Shown here: piece after piece, positions 43,872 to 50,669 of the stretch
How the letters are laid out: each line of letters opens with the position of its first letter
Position numbering within the stretch: position 1 is the first letter of the stretch
Source of the DNA: a virus
IMG/VR virus record: IMGVR_UViG_3300044974_000239
Coordinates: 1 to 50,669 of that record
DNA: 50,669 nt
Reading direction: 5' to 3' (one strand)
Made by a program: the position numbers and the translations under genes
The notes under the pieces: generated by a model
Told to the model about the DNA's origin: nothing
The model's database searches: none
The model's input: only the letters and a program-made list of their open reading frames with translations

Positions 43872-45688
43872 GTTCCATCGAAGAAGCCTCTTGACCGACC
43901 AGTGGGGGCGGCACTCCCGCCAGCAGGTACAAAACCATTTATGAGTTCTTGCAGCTTCTGATTATATATTTCTCGCCATCTAGCTAATGTTTCAGGAGTG
44001 CGCGGTTTACTGCCTAATTCTCTTTCCCAAGCAACATCAGCGGCTTTTTGCGCCTCGCCTCTTGCCTGCACCATTTGGTATTCATTCATACCACCGCCCG
44101 TTCTTTTAGCCTCAGCGCCTACATCCGCCGCGTATCTTCTAGCTTCCGCAGATTCTTGGGATTTACGAACACCGTATTCGCCTTCAAGTTTCTTCAGTGC
44201 TAGTTGCTTCTTAAATTCATCCGCTTCCGCAGCCGCCTTCGCCCTTTGATTGAGCACCATCTCAGCAGCTTTACGAGTGCCAGAGCCTTCCATTTCCTTG
44301 ACTTTGAGCGCTAGCTCATTGAGCTTAGCCTGACGCGACTCATTCGCTTGTTCAGCACCTATCAGCCCAGAAGCTAGACCAGCAAGGCCCGCACCCCAGC
44401 GATTTTGAGCGGGGCCATAGGTACCCAGACCCAGACCTACCGCATTGGCCAGAGAAGCTATAATACCGAGATTGCCTGCACGGGCACTTTGCTTTTCCAT
44501 TTCCCCCTTAATGCGCATGGCTTCGGAGGTATCGGTCTGCATGTACTTAGCGATAGCCGCAATCTGTTGATCTGCGGAGAGGCCACTGTTGACTATGCGG
44601 GCTACGCCAGCGTTATTGTTTGGGTCTAAGTTGACTTTCTGTCCTTCTTCGCCTTGGTCATCCACGATTATGGTGTCAGACGGGTCGTTATAGGAGCTCT
44701 GTAGGGGGCCACCCGTCCATGCCGCTGGGCTAAGTAGCGACACACCCGGACGCTCATCGGACTTCGGCACTTCTTTAGGAACAGGCGCGGGCGCAGGTAT
44801 ACTGCGCCCCTCTGACGCTTTGGGAGCGTTTGGTTGCTTTGCTGCACCTGCATCGGGCTTTACTGTTTTGTCTGGGGTCAGCATTTCTCCAACCGCCGCG
44901 AGTACGCCTTTAGTATCGTCAATAAAGCTAGGCTTCTCAGGTGCAGTAGGTATAGGTGCAACACCCATCAATTCTCTTTTTTTACTAGGAGAAGGTTCAG
45001 TAGTTTTGTAGTAATCTTTTTCGGCTTGCGCTTTTGCGGCTTGCTTAGCTTCCCAGTTAGGGTCTTTAATAAACGCCTTATCCGCAAGCCAACTACCCGC
45101 AGACTTCAACCCTTTTAAAGCCATTCCACCAATATCACCGGGGCCAGCGCTGTAGCGCTGCACATCTTCCTCCATTTCCGGGTTTGCCTCTGCTTCTGTT
45201 TCAGCTGCGATCATGGCATCTAGCTCATCATCGTTCAAATCGCCATACCCAGAGGTATAAGGGAAAGCTCCTCTAACTACACTACCATCTGCAAACCCTC
45301 TCATCCCCTCATAGTCTTCACCACCATCGTAATTGAAGACAGGTACATCATCTTCACCGGCATAGCCCATCGGGAGCATACTAGCCAGCCCGCCATTAGC
45401 GAAAGCTACGAGCCCACCAGCTGCATACTGCTGTGCCATTTCCTCAAGCCCCGGCTGTGCCAGCCCCATTTCCGGTTGCTGTTGAGGCCATTGATAGTAT
45501 TGATTCATAACAGTACCCTGTGGAGGTGGAGGGGTTTGTAATTTAGTACGTAAGCTACCTTCTGCACCATCTAACCTTTGCGCCATCAATGCGGCTATGG
45601 GGTTGTTCGCCGCGGCTGTCTGCCGCTGCTGTGGGGTGATGGGTTGCTGCAGTGCCCTTTCAATCTCGTAGACGTTAGCGGTTTTCAT
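43868..45688 (-). CDS. Virion protein of the ejection cluster
   Basis: A 606-residue protein. The first 250 residues are Gln/Pro-rich and then contain Gly/Asn/Asp turns such as QQYAAGGLVAFANGGLASML, GGEDYEGMRGFADGSVVRGA. The middle is charged and Pro-rich. The C-terminal half has a hydrophobic run (LGIIASLANAVGLGLGTYGP then LAGLASGLIGAEQANESRQA) followed by a long coiled coil. A hydrophobic hairpin plus coil is common in injection proteins. It sits upstream of the giant protein. Exact role unknown. Confidence 0.65.
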   Translation of the reverse strand: MKTANVYEIERALQQPITPQQRQTAAANNPIAALMAQRLDGAEGSLRTKLQTPPPPQGTVMNQYYQWPQQQPEMGLAQPGLEEMAQQYAAGGLVAFANGGLASMLPMGYAGEDDVPVFNYDGGEDYEGMRGFADGSVVRGAFPYTSGYGDLNDDELDAMIAAETEAEANPEMEEDVQRYSAGPGDIGGMALKGLKSAGSWLADKAFIKDPNWEAKQAAKAQAEKDYYKTTEPSPSKKRELMGVAPIPTAPEKPSFIDDTKGVLAAVGEMLTPDKTVKPDAGAAKQPNAPKASEGRSIPAPAPVPKEVPKSDERPGVSLLSPAAWTGGPLQSSYNDPSDTIIVDDQGEEGQKVNLDPNNNAGVARIVNSGLSADQQIAAIAKYMQTDTSEAMRIKGEMEKQSARAGNLGIIASLANAVGLGLGTYGPAQNRWGAGLAGLASGLIGAEQANESRQAKLNELALKVKEMEGSGTRKAAEMVLNQRAKAAAEADEFKKQLALKKLEGEYGVRKSQESAEARRYAADVGAEAKRTGGGMNEYQMVQARGEAQKAADVAWERELGSKPRTPETLARWREIYNQKLQELINGFVPAGGSAAPTGRSRGFFDGT

Positions 45689-45690
45689 AA

Positions 45691-48135
45691 TCAGGTATTC
45701 GTTCCACCGGGAGCACCTGAGAGATTAGCAGCGCCAGTCCCCATGCGATTATTAGCCGCGTACCTATTATAAAAATCTTGCCCCAAGCCCATCATGGAGC
45801 CAGCTGTGCCTTTGAGATTACCGAACATGTCCATCTGTTGCGCCCAATTAGCATTACCTATAGCCCCTAAGCCTTGAGCCATGTTGCCCATAGCGTTAAA
45901 AGCGCCGATGTTTTGTTGGTTTCCTTGAAGCCCTGCTTGTTGGTTAGCCATCTGCGACTGCAGCCCATATTGAGAGTTGGCAAGGTTGACGTTTGTACCC
46001 AACTGAGCATTTTGAAGAGCCGCCTGTGTTCCCAGCGAAGCATTCTGCAGGTTGGTTTGATTCGCCAGATTTGCATTCAAAGAGCCCACACCGAACTGAG
46101 TCTGCTGATTAGCCAAAGCCGCTTCAAGTGCCGCCCGTTGGTTGGCTAGATTGGCCTGCGTTCCCAACTGAGCATTAGCAAGAGAGGCTTGATTCTGCGC
46201 CCCAGCATTGAACTGCCCTGTGCCAAACTGCGTTTGTTGATTAGCTAGAGCCGCTTGTAACGCCGCTGCTTGATTAGCCAGAGCACCTTGAGAGTTTACG
46301 CCTTGGTTAGCTAGCGCTGCCTGCTGTGCTAGTTGTGCATTGGTCTGCCCCGTACCGAAGGCAACTTGTTGGTTAGCCAAGGCCGCTTGAAGCATTTGCT
46401 GTGCTTCTTGAGACTGCACACCCAACATCGACTGCAGGTTCTGCACTTTGGTCTGATAGTCAATGTTCTGGTTAGCCAGCATTGCTTGCAACTCTTGCTG
46501 CGAAGACTGCGACTGTGTGGAGAGCTTAGACTGCAGATTCTGTAGAGCCGCCTGCTGCGACATGCTTAATTCCCCAGTGTACTGAGAGCGACCTGATTCG
46601 TAGGCTTGCTGCAACCCTCGCGTTTGAATATCTTGCAACTGCTGATTGTAGTTACGCTGCGCTTCAGAGCGCTCCAAAGCCTGCCTAGACCCACCAAACG
46701 CTCCAGCCGATACAGCCTTGGCATTCAGAGCATTCATCTGCTTGGTATAGTCCCTCTCTGCTTCGCGCTTTGAGATATCGATGACCCCCTGCATGTAGGG
46801 GCTCATATACTTGCCGGATACACCCTCATCGGTCCAAGACCCCGGCCCTGCCATTTGATAGGCTTCAAGCGCTTGAGTGGTGATTGGACTCGTACTATCC
46901 ATCTGATACCGCTGCAGTTCTCTAGCGGTTACATCCTCTGGGCGCTGCATTTGCGAAGCGTCTACGTTGTACTGCCCGAGGTTCACTTGCTGAGCATTAA
47001 CATCAGCAATAGCTGCCATTTGAGAGGCTTGAGCTCTTTCTGCCGCTGCGCGTTCTGCATTGACATTAGCAATACTACCCATCTGTGCGGCGGCGGCTCT
47101 TTCTGCGCTGGCCCTTTCAGCCGAAGCGTTTTGGTAGCTTACATCCTGCGGTTTATACCCAGCCAAGCCTTGCAACCCTGCTCCCGCTGTTCTGAACATA
47201 TCTGCTGATTGCCCCAACTCGGCGGGTGCTTGCATCTGATTCAAGTAATCCAGAGTTTTATTAACCCACGGATCAGTGGTGGTTATGGGTTTGGTGGGGT
47301 CTACTCCTACGATGTTGCCTTTATCATCTCTGATATACCCCGGAACCACGCCATAGGTGCTCTCCATCCCTCCTAATTCAGAGATAACAGGCGCTGCATT
47401 TTTTACCCCCTCCGAACCTGTTCCAGCACTTGTCCCCGTGCCTTTACCTGCACCTAAAGCGGTAGAGTTCTTCAGAATACCTTTATTGGTAGGGGCTTTG
47501 GTGCCTACGTTGGTATAAGGAGAAACATCACGTCCTGTTTTCTGCTCAATCGTATCAAGCCGTTTCTTTTGTGCTGCCGTAGGTTCTTTGCCTTTAGCTT
47601 TAAGATTGGCCATTTGTTTTACAAACGCCGCTTGACCCGCATCAAGCCCTTTATCTCCTACCTTGCCTCCGTCTGCATAGCGCTTAGCCTGCATGATTCC
47701 ACCAGCCGCTTTACCTTGCTTGGCATAGGGGTTAGCCACACCTACGAGGTCAGCCATCGCTGCGCTCTGCTGCTGTTTATCTAAGCGGCCTTGCGTCCAA
47801 GCATCGGGTCTGGCTCCCGGCATCTGTGGGTTTGGTTGAATAGCAGCGGGGGCGTCATTCACAATACCACGGCTACGATTGATTCGGTCCATTACATCTT
47901 GCTGTACAGCACCGGGAGGCATTCCAGCAAACCTACGCAAAGACTCAGGGTCCATCTCCATAACCCCCTTATACAGCTTTCTACGCTGTAGGGTATCTTT
48001 AAGCATGGGCGTGTAATACTGCATCTGCAGTCCCTGCATTTGCTGCTGCAGGCCGAACTTCAGCCAGTCAAGCTCGTTGGGGGTGTACGCTTGAAAAGTC
48101 TGGGATGATGTTGACGGGGGTACTGAACTGCCCAT
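45691..48135 (-). CDS. Repeat-rich virion protein (ALANQ repeats)
   Basis: An 814-residue protein. Residues 1-330 include Gly/Thr/Lys-rich segments and PNPQMPGARPDAWTQGRLDK. Residues 540-735 are a long array of units such as LANQQTQFGTGQFNAGAQNQ and LQAALANQQVAFGTGQTNAQ, regular Gln/Asn/Ala-rich repeats likely forming a coiled or beta-helical rod. The start has AAGAGG upstream. It may be a tail shaft, internal core or injection-associated protein; fibre function is less likely without a receptor-binding domain. Position between two virion genes supports a structural role. Confidence 0.68.
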   Translation of the reverse strand: MGSSVPPSTSSQTFQAYTPNELDWLKFGLQQQMQGLQMQYYTPMLKDTLQRRKLYKGVMEMDPESLRRFAGMPPGAVQQDVMDRINRSRGIVNDAPAAIQPNPQMPGARPDAWTQGRLDKQQQSAAMADLVGVANPYAKQGKAAGGIMQAKRYADGGKVGDKGLDAGQAAFVKQMANLKAKGKEPTAAQKKRLDTIEQKTGRDVSPYTNVGTKAPTNKGILKNSTALGAGKGTGTSAGTGSEGVKNAAPVISELGGMESTYGVVPGYIRDDKGNIVGVDPTKPITTTDPWVNKTLDYLNQMQAPAELGQSADMFRTAGAGLQGLAGYKPQDVSYQNASAERASAERAAAAQMGSIANVNAERAAAERAQASQMAAIADVNAQQVNLGQYNVDASQMQRPEDVTARELQRYQMDSTSPITTQALEAYQMAGPGSWTDEGVSGKYMSPYMQGVIDISKREAERDYTKQMNALNAKAVSAGAFGGSRQALERSEAQRNYNQQLQDIQTRGLQQAYESGRSQYTGELSMSQQAALQNLQSKLSTQSQSSQQELQAMLANQNIDYQTKVQNLQSMLGVQSQEAQQMLQAALANQQVAFGTGQTNAQLAQQAALANQGVNSQGALANQAAALQAALANQQTQFGTGQFNAGAQNQASLANAQLGTQANLANQRAALEAALANQQTQFGVGSLNANLANQTNLQNASLGTQAALQNAQLGTNVNLANSQYGLQSQMANQQAGLQGNQQNIGAFNAMGNMAQGLGAIGNANWAQQMDMFGNLKGTAGSMMGLGQDFYNRYAANNRMGTGAANLSGAPGGTNT

Positions 48136-48156
48136 GATAAACCTCTTAAAAATTCG

Positions 48157-48567
48157 TTAAAGCTTGCGCCCTACTACGTGATACTTTTCGGCAAAACCAA
48201 AGTGCCTCAGTAACCTAGCCATTGACTTCCTGACTGCTCCCTCAACACACGTAGCCCCGTGTGTCTGCATTATAGTAAAAAGTTGCTGTAATGTATCTTT
48301 ATTTGTGATGAACTTACCGCCAGAAGCTACGATAAAGGCCACTCTATCTCTAGGGCGATTGTAGTATTCGATAACAGCACAGCCATGAATCTGGTTCTGC
48401 TCATCCACCGCTACCGTAAGCTGCCATAGTCCTCTAGTCAGCAAAACCCGCGCTTCCTCTACCGTGTAGTCACCCTGAGAATGTTCAAACGCCTCGGCTA
48501 TATATGTCTCCACATAAGGCAACGTAGACGGTACGTACTCCAAAGGTACTATCTGTACGGTGTTCAT
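48157..48567 (-). CDS. GNAT-like small virion protein
   Basis: From ATG 48567 (TGATG overlap), 136 residues. The layout is of a GNAT acyltransferase-like fold: YVPSTLPYVETYIAEAFEHS, LTVAVDEQNQIHGCAVIEYY and FIVASGGKFITNKDTLQQLF then GAVRKSMARLLRHFGFAEKY. This group is the same kind as the T7-type internal protein gp13 (GNAT-like) that precedes injection proteins. The coenzyme A-loop is not clear, so catalysis is doubtful. Confidence 0.7.
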   Translation of the reverse strand: MNTVQIVPLEYVPSTLPYVETYIAEAFEHSQGDYTVEEARVLLTRGLWQLTVAVDEQNQIHGCAVIEYYNRPRDRVAFIVASGGKFITNKDTLQQLFTIMQTHGATCVEGAVRKSMARLLRHFGFAEKYHVVGRKL

Positions 48568-49658
48568 CAACCAGCCCGCTGCATTCTCTCCACAGCCCTA
48601 CGCTCGGCTAAGCTGCCTGCACGTTGAGGAGGCTTTACACCTTCGGGGGGTCCATTCTGTATGTAGTGGGTGAACGCTTGTTCCAAGAACTTGGCCCCAG
48701 CTTTGGATGAACCATTACCAATCGCACTGACCACATCTGCAGGGATCACATACTGACCGTCCCGCATAGCAATACCACCACCTTTCAGCGTAGTCAGACC
48801 GCCATCAGAAAAACCTCTAAACGGGTTAGCAAAGGGACTACCTGACATTCTTCTACTCATCAATTCATCCTCTTCAGCATAGCGAGACTGAGGTCTGCCA
48901 CCACCGCCCGTAGAGGGTCTCGGCATGGGCTCTTCTTCAGGAGACATAGCGCCTTTGAGCGCTTCCTTGCCTAGCTCCTTACTCATATCACCAAACATAG
49001 AGTCAGAGCCCCCGGTTGTCGAGGCTGCAGCTGCTTGAGAAGCTTTTCCAAATGTAGGAGCCGCTGTCCCTTTAGTTATAGCGCTAACAGAAGGTTCTGC
49101 CGCTACGACTTGAGCAGCGCCGGGGATACCACCCGTTGCTTGTTGGAATGCTGGAGTGGCTACTCCCTTAGTAATCTCACTAACTGATGGTTGTGCTGCA
49201 GTGACCGCTTGGCCCGCTTGACCTGTTATACCCCCTGCAGGCGCTGCTGCGCCACCCAATGCTCCAAGACCACTCATCAAGGCTCCACCCGCAGCACCGA
49301 AAAGAGCCCCTTGGCCGGGATCACCACCCATAGCCGCAGAAGACGCAGCACCTAATCCAGCACTACCCGCAGCGGTGGTTAACCCTGTACCTATCGTCCC
49401 TGCCGCTCCTCCTATCGTACCGCCTGCTCCTACAGAGCCGGGAACCCCAAGCGCCATCAATCCAGAGCCTATACCCCCAGCAATGCCTGAGCCTATACCA
49501 GACGCGGCTCCCGCCGCTGTACCCACTGCCCCGGCCAAGCCTGTACCGGCTGTCGCTGCCGCTGTCGCTGTCGCTGCCGTACCCACTGTACCTAGACCAA
49601 CAGCAGCAAGCCCCGAGGCGAGAGCAGAACCAATCGAACCCAATACAATAAACGCCAT
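48567..49658 (-). CDS. Gly/Ala-rich virion protein
   Basis: A 363-residue protein. Residues 1-150 are extremely Gly/Ala/Thr/Ser-rich (TAGTGLAGAVGTAAGAASGI), forming a glycine-zipper-like membrane-active stretch. A variable part follows, then RGFSDGGLTTLKGGGIAMRD and GQYVIPADVVSAIGNGSSKA near the C-terminus. The RGFSDGG and DGxYVIPADVV motifs recur in other virion genes of this cluster. GGAG lies six bases upstream. It may help DNA ejection across the membrane. Confidence 0.68.
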   Translation of the reverse strand: MAFIVLGSIGSALASGLAAVGLGTVGTAATATAAATAGTGLAGAVGTAAGAASGIGSGIAGGIGSGLMALGVPGSVGAGGTIGGAAGTIGTGLTTAAGSAGLGAASSAAMGGDPGQGALFGAAGGALMSGLGALGGAAAPAGGITGQAGQAVTAAQPSVSEITKGVATPAFQQATGGIPGAAQVVAAEPSVSAITKGTAAPTFGKASQAAAASTTGGSDSMFGDMSKELGKEALKGAMSPEEEPMPRPSTGGGGRPQSRYAEEDELMSRRMSGSPFANPFRGFSDGGLTTLKGGGIAMRDGQYVIPADVVSAIGNGSSKAGAKFLEQAFTHYIQNGPPEGVKPPQRAGSLAERRAVERMQRAG

Positions 49659-49659
49659 G

Positions 49660-50091
49660 CTAGTTCTCCAAAAGTCCTGCTTTATACTCGTCCATTGAAC
49701 TACACGTCAGCAGCTTCTCAATCACATCCACATCCGTTTCTTCACAGGCATGAACAGTGAGCCACTCGACCTCTGTATGCGCATAGATCGCCCTTTGTAC
49801 GCCTGCTGGAGTAACGAAGACTTGAGGAGCAAATACATCCCTCTTCTCTCCGTTCTCATCCATGACTGAGGCTATGCCTTTCAACGCTACCGTGATGTGC
49901 GGCACTTTATGAACCGCTGATATAATCGTCGCTCCCGCAGGGACATTCGTCCTACGTCCATAGAGCATACCGGGAACAATGTAATGATCGGTCTTTCCTT
50001 CAATACGGAACTGGTCTCCAGCCGCTATCGCGTCTGCCATCGCATGGCGAAACTCTTCAATAGACGGGCTAGCTTTTTCTATCTGATTCAT
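49660..50091 (-). CDS. Cupin-like virion-cluster protein
   Basis: A 143-residue protein with cupin-type barrel signs: HYIVPGMLYGRRTNVPAGAT, VHKVPHITVALKGIASVMDE and NGEKRDVFAPQVFVTPAGVQ then HTEVEWLTVHACEETDVD. Two His residues could bind metal as in cupins. This type is found in phage tail clusters with no known function. TGATG overlap upstream. Confidence 0.72.
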   Translation of the reverse strand: MNQIEKASPSIEEFRHAMADAIAAGDQFRIEGKTDHYIVPGMLYGRRTNVPAGATIISAVHKVPHITVALKGIASVMDENGEKRDVFAPQVFVTPAGVQRAIYAHTEVEWLTVHACEETDVDVIEKLLTCSSMDEYKAGLLEN

Positions 50092-50651
50092 CAGTCCATC
50101 ATATCCAGTACGACTTCTTTACCTGCATCTTGCTTGACTTGTTGGGCTGTCCCGTATGCTGCCATTCTAACACGCTTGAGCATATTATCTAAGGCTTCAA
50201 CCCCAAACATATCCACAATAGCTTTAGGAATAATCACCTCACCATCCGCTACACGGACTTCCTCTTCACCATCAATGACCGCGCCCACCGAGTCACTCAT
50301 GCCATCCCCATCACCTTCTATAAACCCACTGTCTTCAGGCTCGCCTTCACCGTCAACAAACCCGCCTTCTTCATAGCCTTCTACGACCTCATGCCTTTGT
50401 GGAGCAGCAGCGGGGTATGGTTTAGCGCGTTCAATCATGGATTGTGGATAGGCAGTATCCGGGTCAAAAGGGGCTGTGTTGATATAGCCTCCATGCGCCA
50501 TACGCAGGGCTCCCAGTCCTCCCTCTTTCTTAAAACTTTCTATCGCATGTTCAGGGATATAGGCTTGTACAGGAAGACCAAACTCACCCGCATACCCCAC
50601 GGCACCACCATCAGAGAAACCACGGTTGGTAAAAGAGTAACTGTATCTCAT
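50091..50651 (-). CDS. Gly-rich virion-cluster protein, at the window edge
   Basis: A 186-residue protein from ATG 50651, which overlaps the TGA predicted by joining the window ends. It opens MRYSYSFTNRGFSDGGAVGY and includes EGGFVDGEGEPEDSGFIEGD then VRVADGEVIIPKAIVDMFGV. The frame stays open to base 50669, so an earlier start is formally possible. It shares the RGFSDGG motif and the DGEVIIPKAIV type of segment with the gene at 48567. Function unknown. Confidence 0.68.
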   Translation of the reverse strand: MRYSYSFTNRGFSDGGAVGYAGEFGLPVQAYIPEHAIESFKKEGGLGALRMAHGGYINTAPFDPDTAYPQSMIERAKPYPAAAPQRHEVVEGYEEGGFVDGEGEPEDSGFIEGDGDGMSDSVGAVIDGEEEVRVADGEVIIPKAIVDMFGVEALDNMLKRVRMAAYGTAQQVKQDAGKEVVLDMMD

Positions 50652-50669
50652 CTTAGACGGGTCAATCCC

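Noticed and set aside
1-50669. CRISPR array, integrase, insertion sequence, reverse transcriptase or diversity-generating retroelement
   Set aside because: Looked for direct repeat-spacer arrays, tyrosine/serine recombinase and RT motifs and template-variable repeat pairs; none seen.

Overview
The window looks like the genome, or nearly all of it, of a tailed double-stranded DNA bacteriophage. The evidence is a large terminase, P22-type portal, scaffold, major capsid protein, giant injection-type virion protein, family A DNA polymerase, primase-helicase and many short ATGA-coupled genes. The giant virion protein, the GNAT-like small virion gene and the absence of tape-measure, sheath or baseplate genes suggest a podovirus. 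A Gram-negative, probably proteobacterial, host is likely (DUF2591 and DUF3310 proteins, a signal-peptide protein, sigma70-like promoters). I see no integrase, repressor cassette, RNA polymerase, tRNA or CRISPR array. The two ends join in frame: the gene cut at base 1, continued from base 50669, ends in a stop overlapping the next start as ATGA. The sequence is therefore probably a closed, circularly permuted map.

Layout. Two opposed transcription units share a divergent control region at about 11.4-11.9 kb and converge at about 36.8 kb. Leftward from 11.4 kb run a small terminase-like gene, terL, DUF3310, portal, a GroES-like co-chaperonin, scaffold, two virion-type genes, the major capsid protein with terminator, a GIY-YIG homing endonuclease with its own promoter, and small genes. 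The unit continues through the joined ends into tail and injection genes from 50.6 to 36.85 kb, ending with a 2320-residue multidomain protein carrying lysozyme-like, M15-like, HELVH and LPD38-like regions.

Rightward from 11.9 kb runs the early and replication unit. It holds small conserved phage genes and a mini sliding clamp, then a terminator and a 0.8 kb non-coding region with 34-bp direct repeats, a 15-bp inverted repeat, an AT-rich tract and a perfect TetR/NemR-like 20-bp palindrome. Next come an orphan 433-residue protein, a DUF2591 gene disrupted by an HNH endonuclease, two MazG-like NTP pyrophosphohydrolases, ThyX and many micro-genes. The far end is the replication module: VRR-NUC nuclease, family A polymerase, Cas4/RecB-like nuclease, HNH endonuclease, SF2 helicase, SSB-like protein and AEP primase-helicase, closed by a terminator at 36.82 kb.

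How it works together. The rightward unit supplies nucleotides (ThyX, MazG-like) and copies the DNA (primase-helicase, polymerase, clamp, SSB, nucleases). The leftward unit builds and fills heads and makes the ejection proteins. Regulation seems to use host sigma70-like promoters, several followed by GC-rich hairpins at or near the predicted mRNA 5' end. Four homing endonucleases sit next to conserved genes, and one leaves a clear insertion scar in the DUF2591 gene. No tail fibre, tail-tube protein or holin/endolysin cassette could be recognised, so part of the tail and lysis machinery is probably among the unnamed genes.
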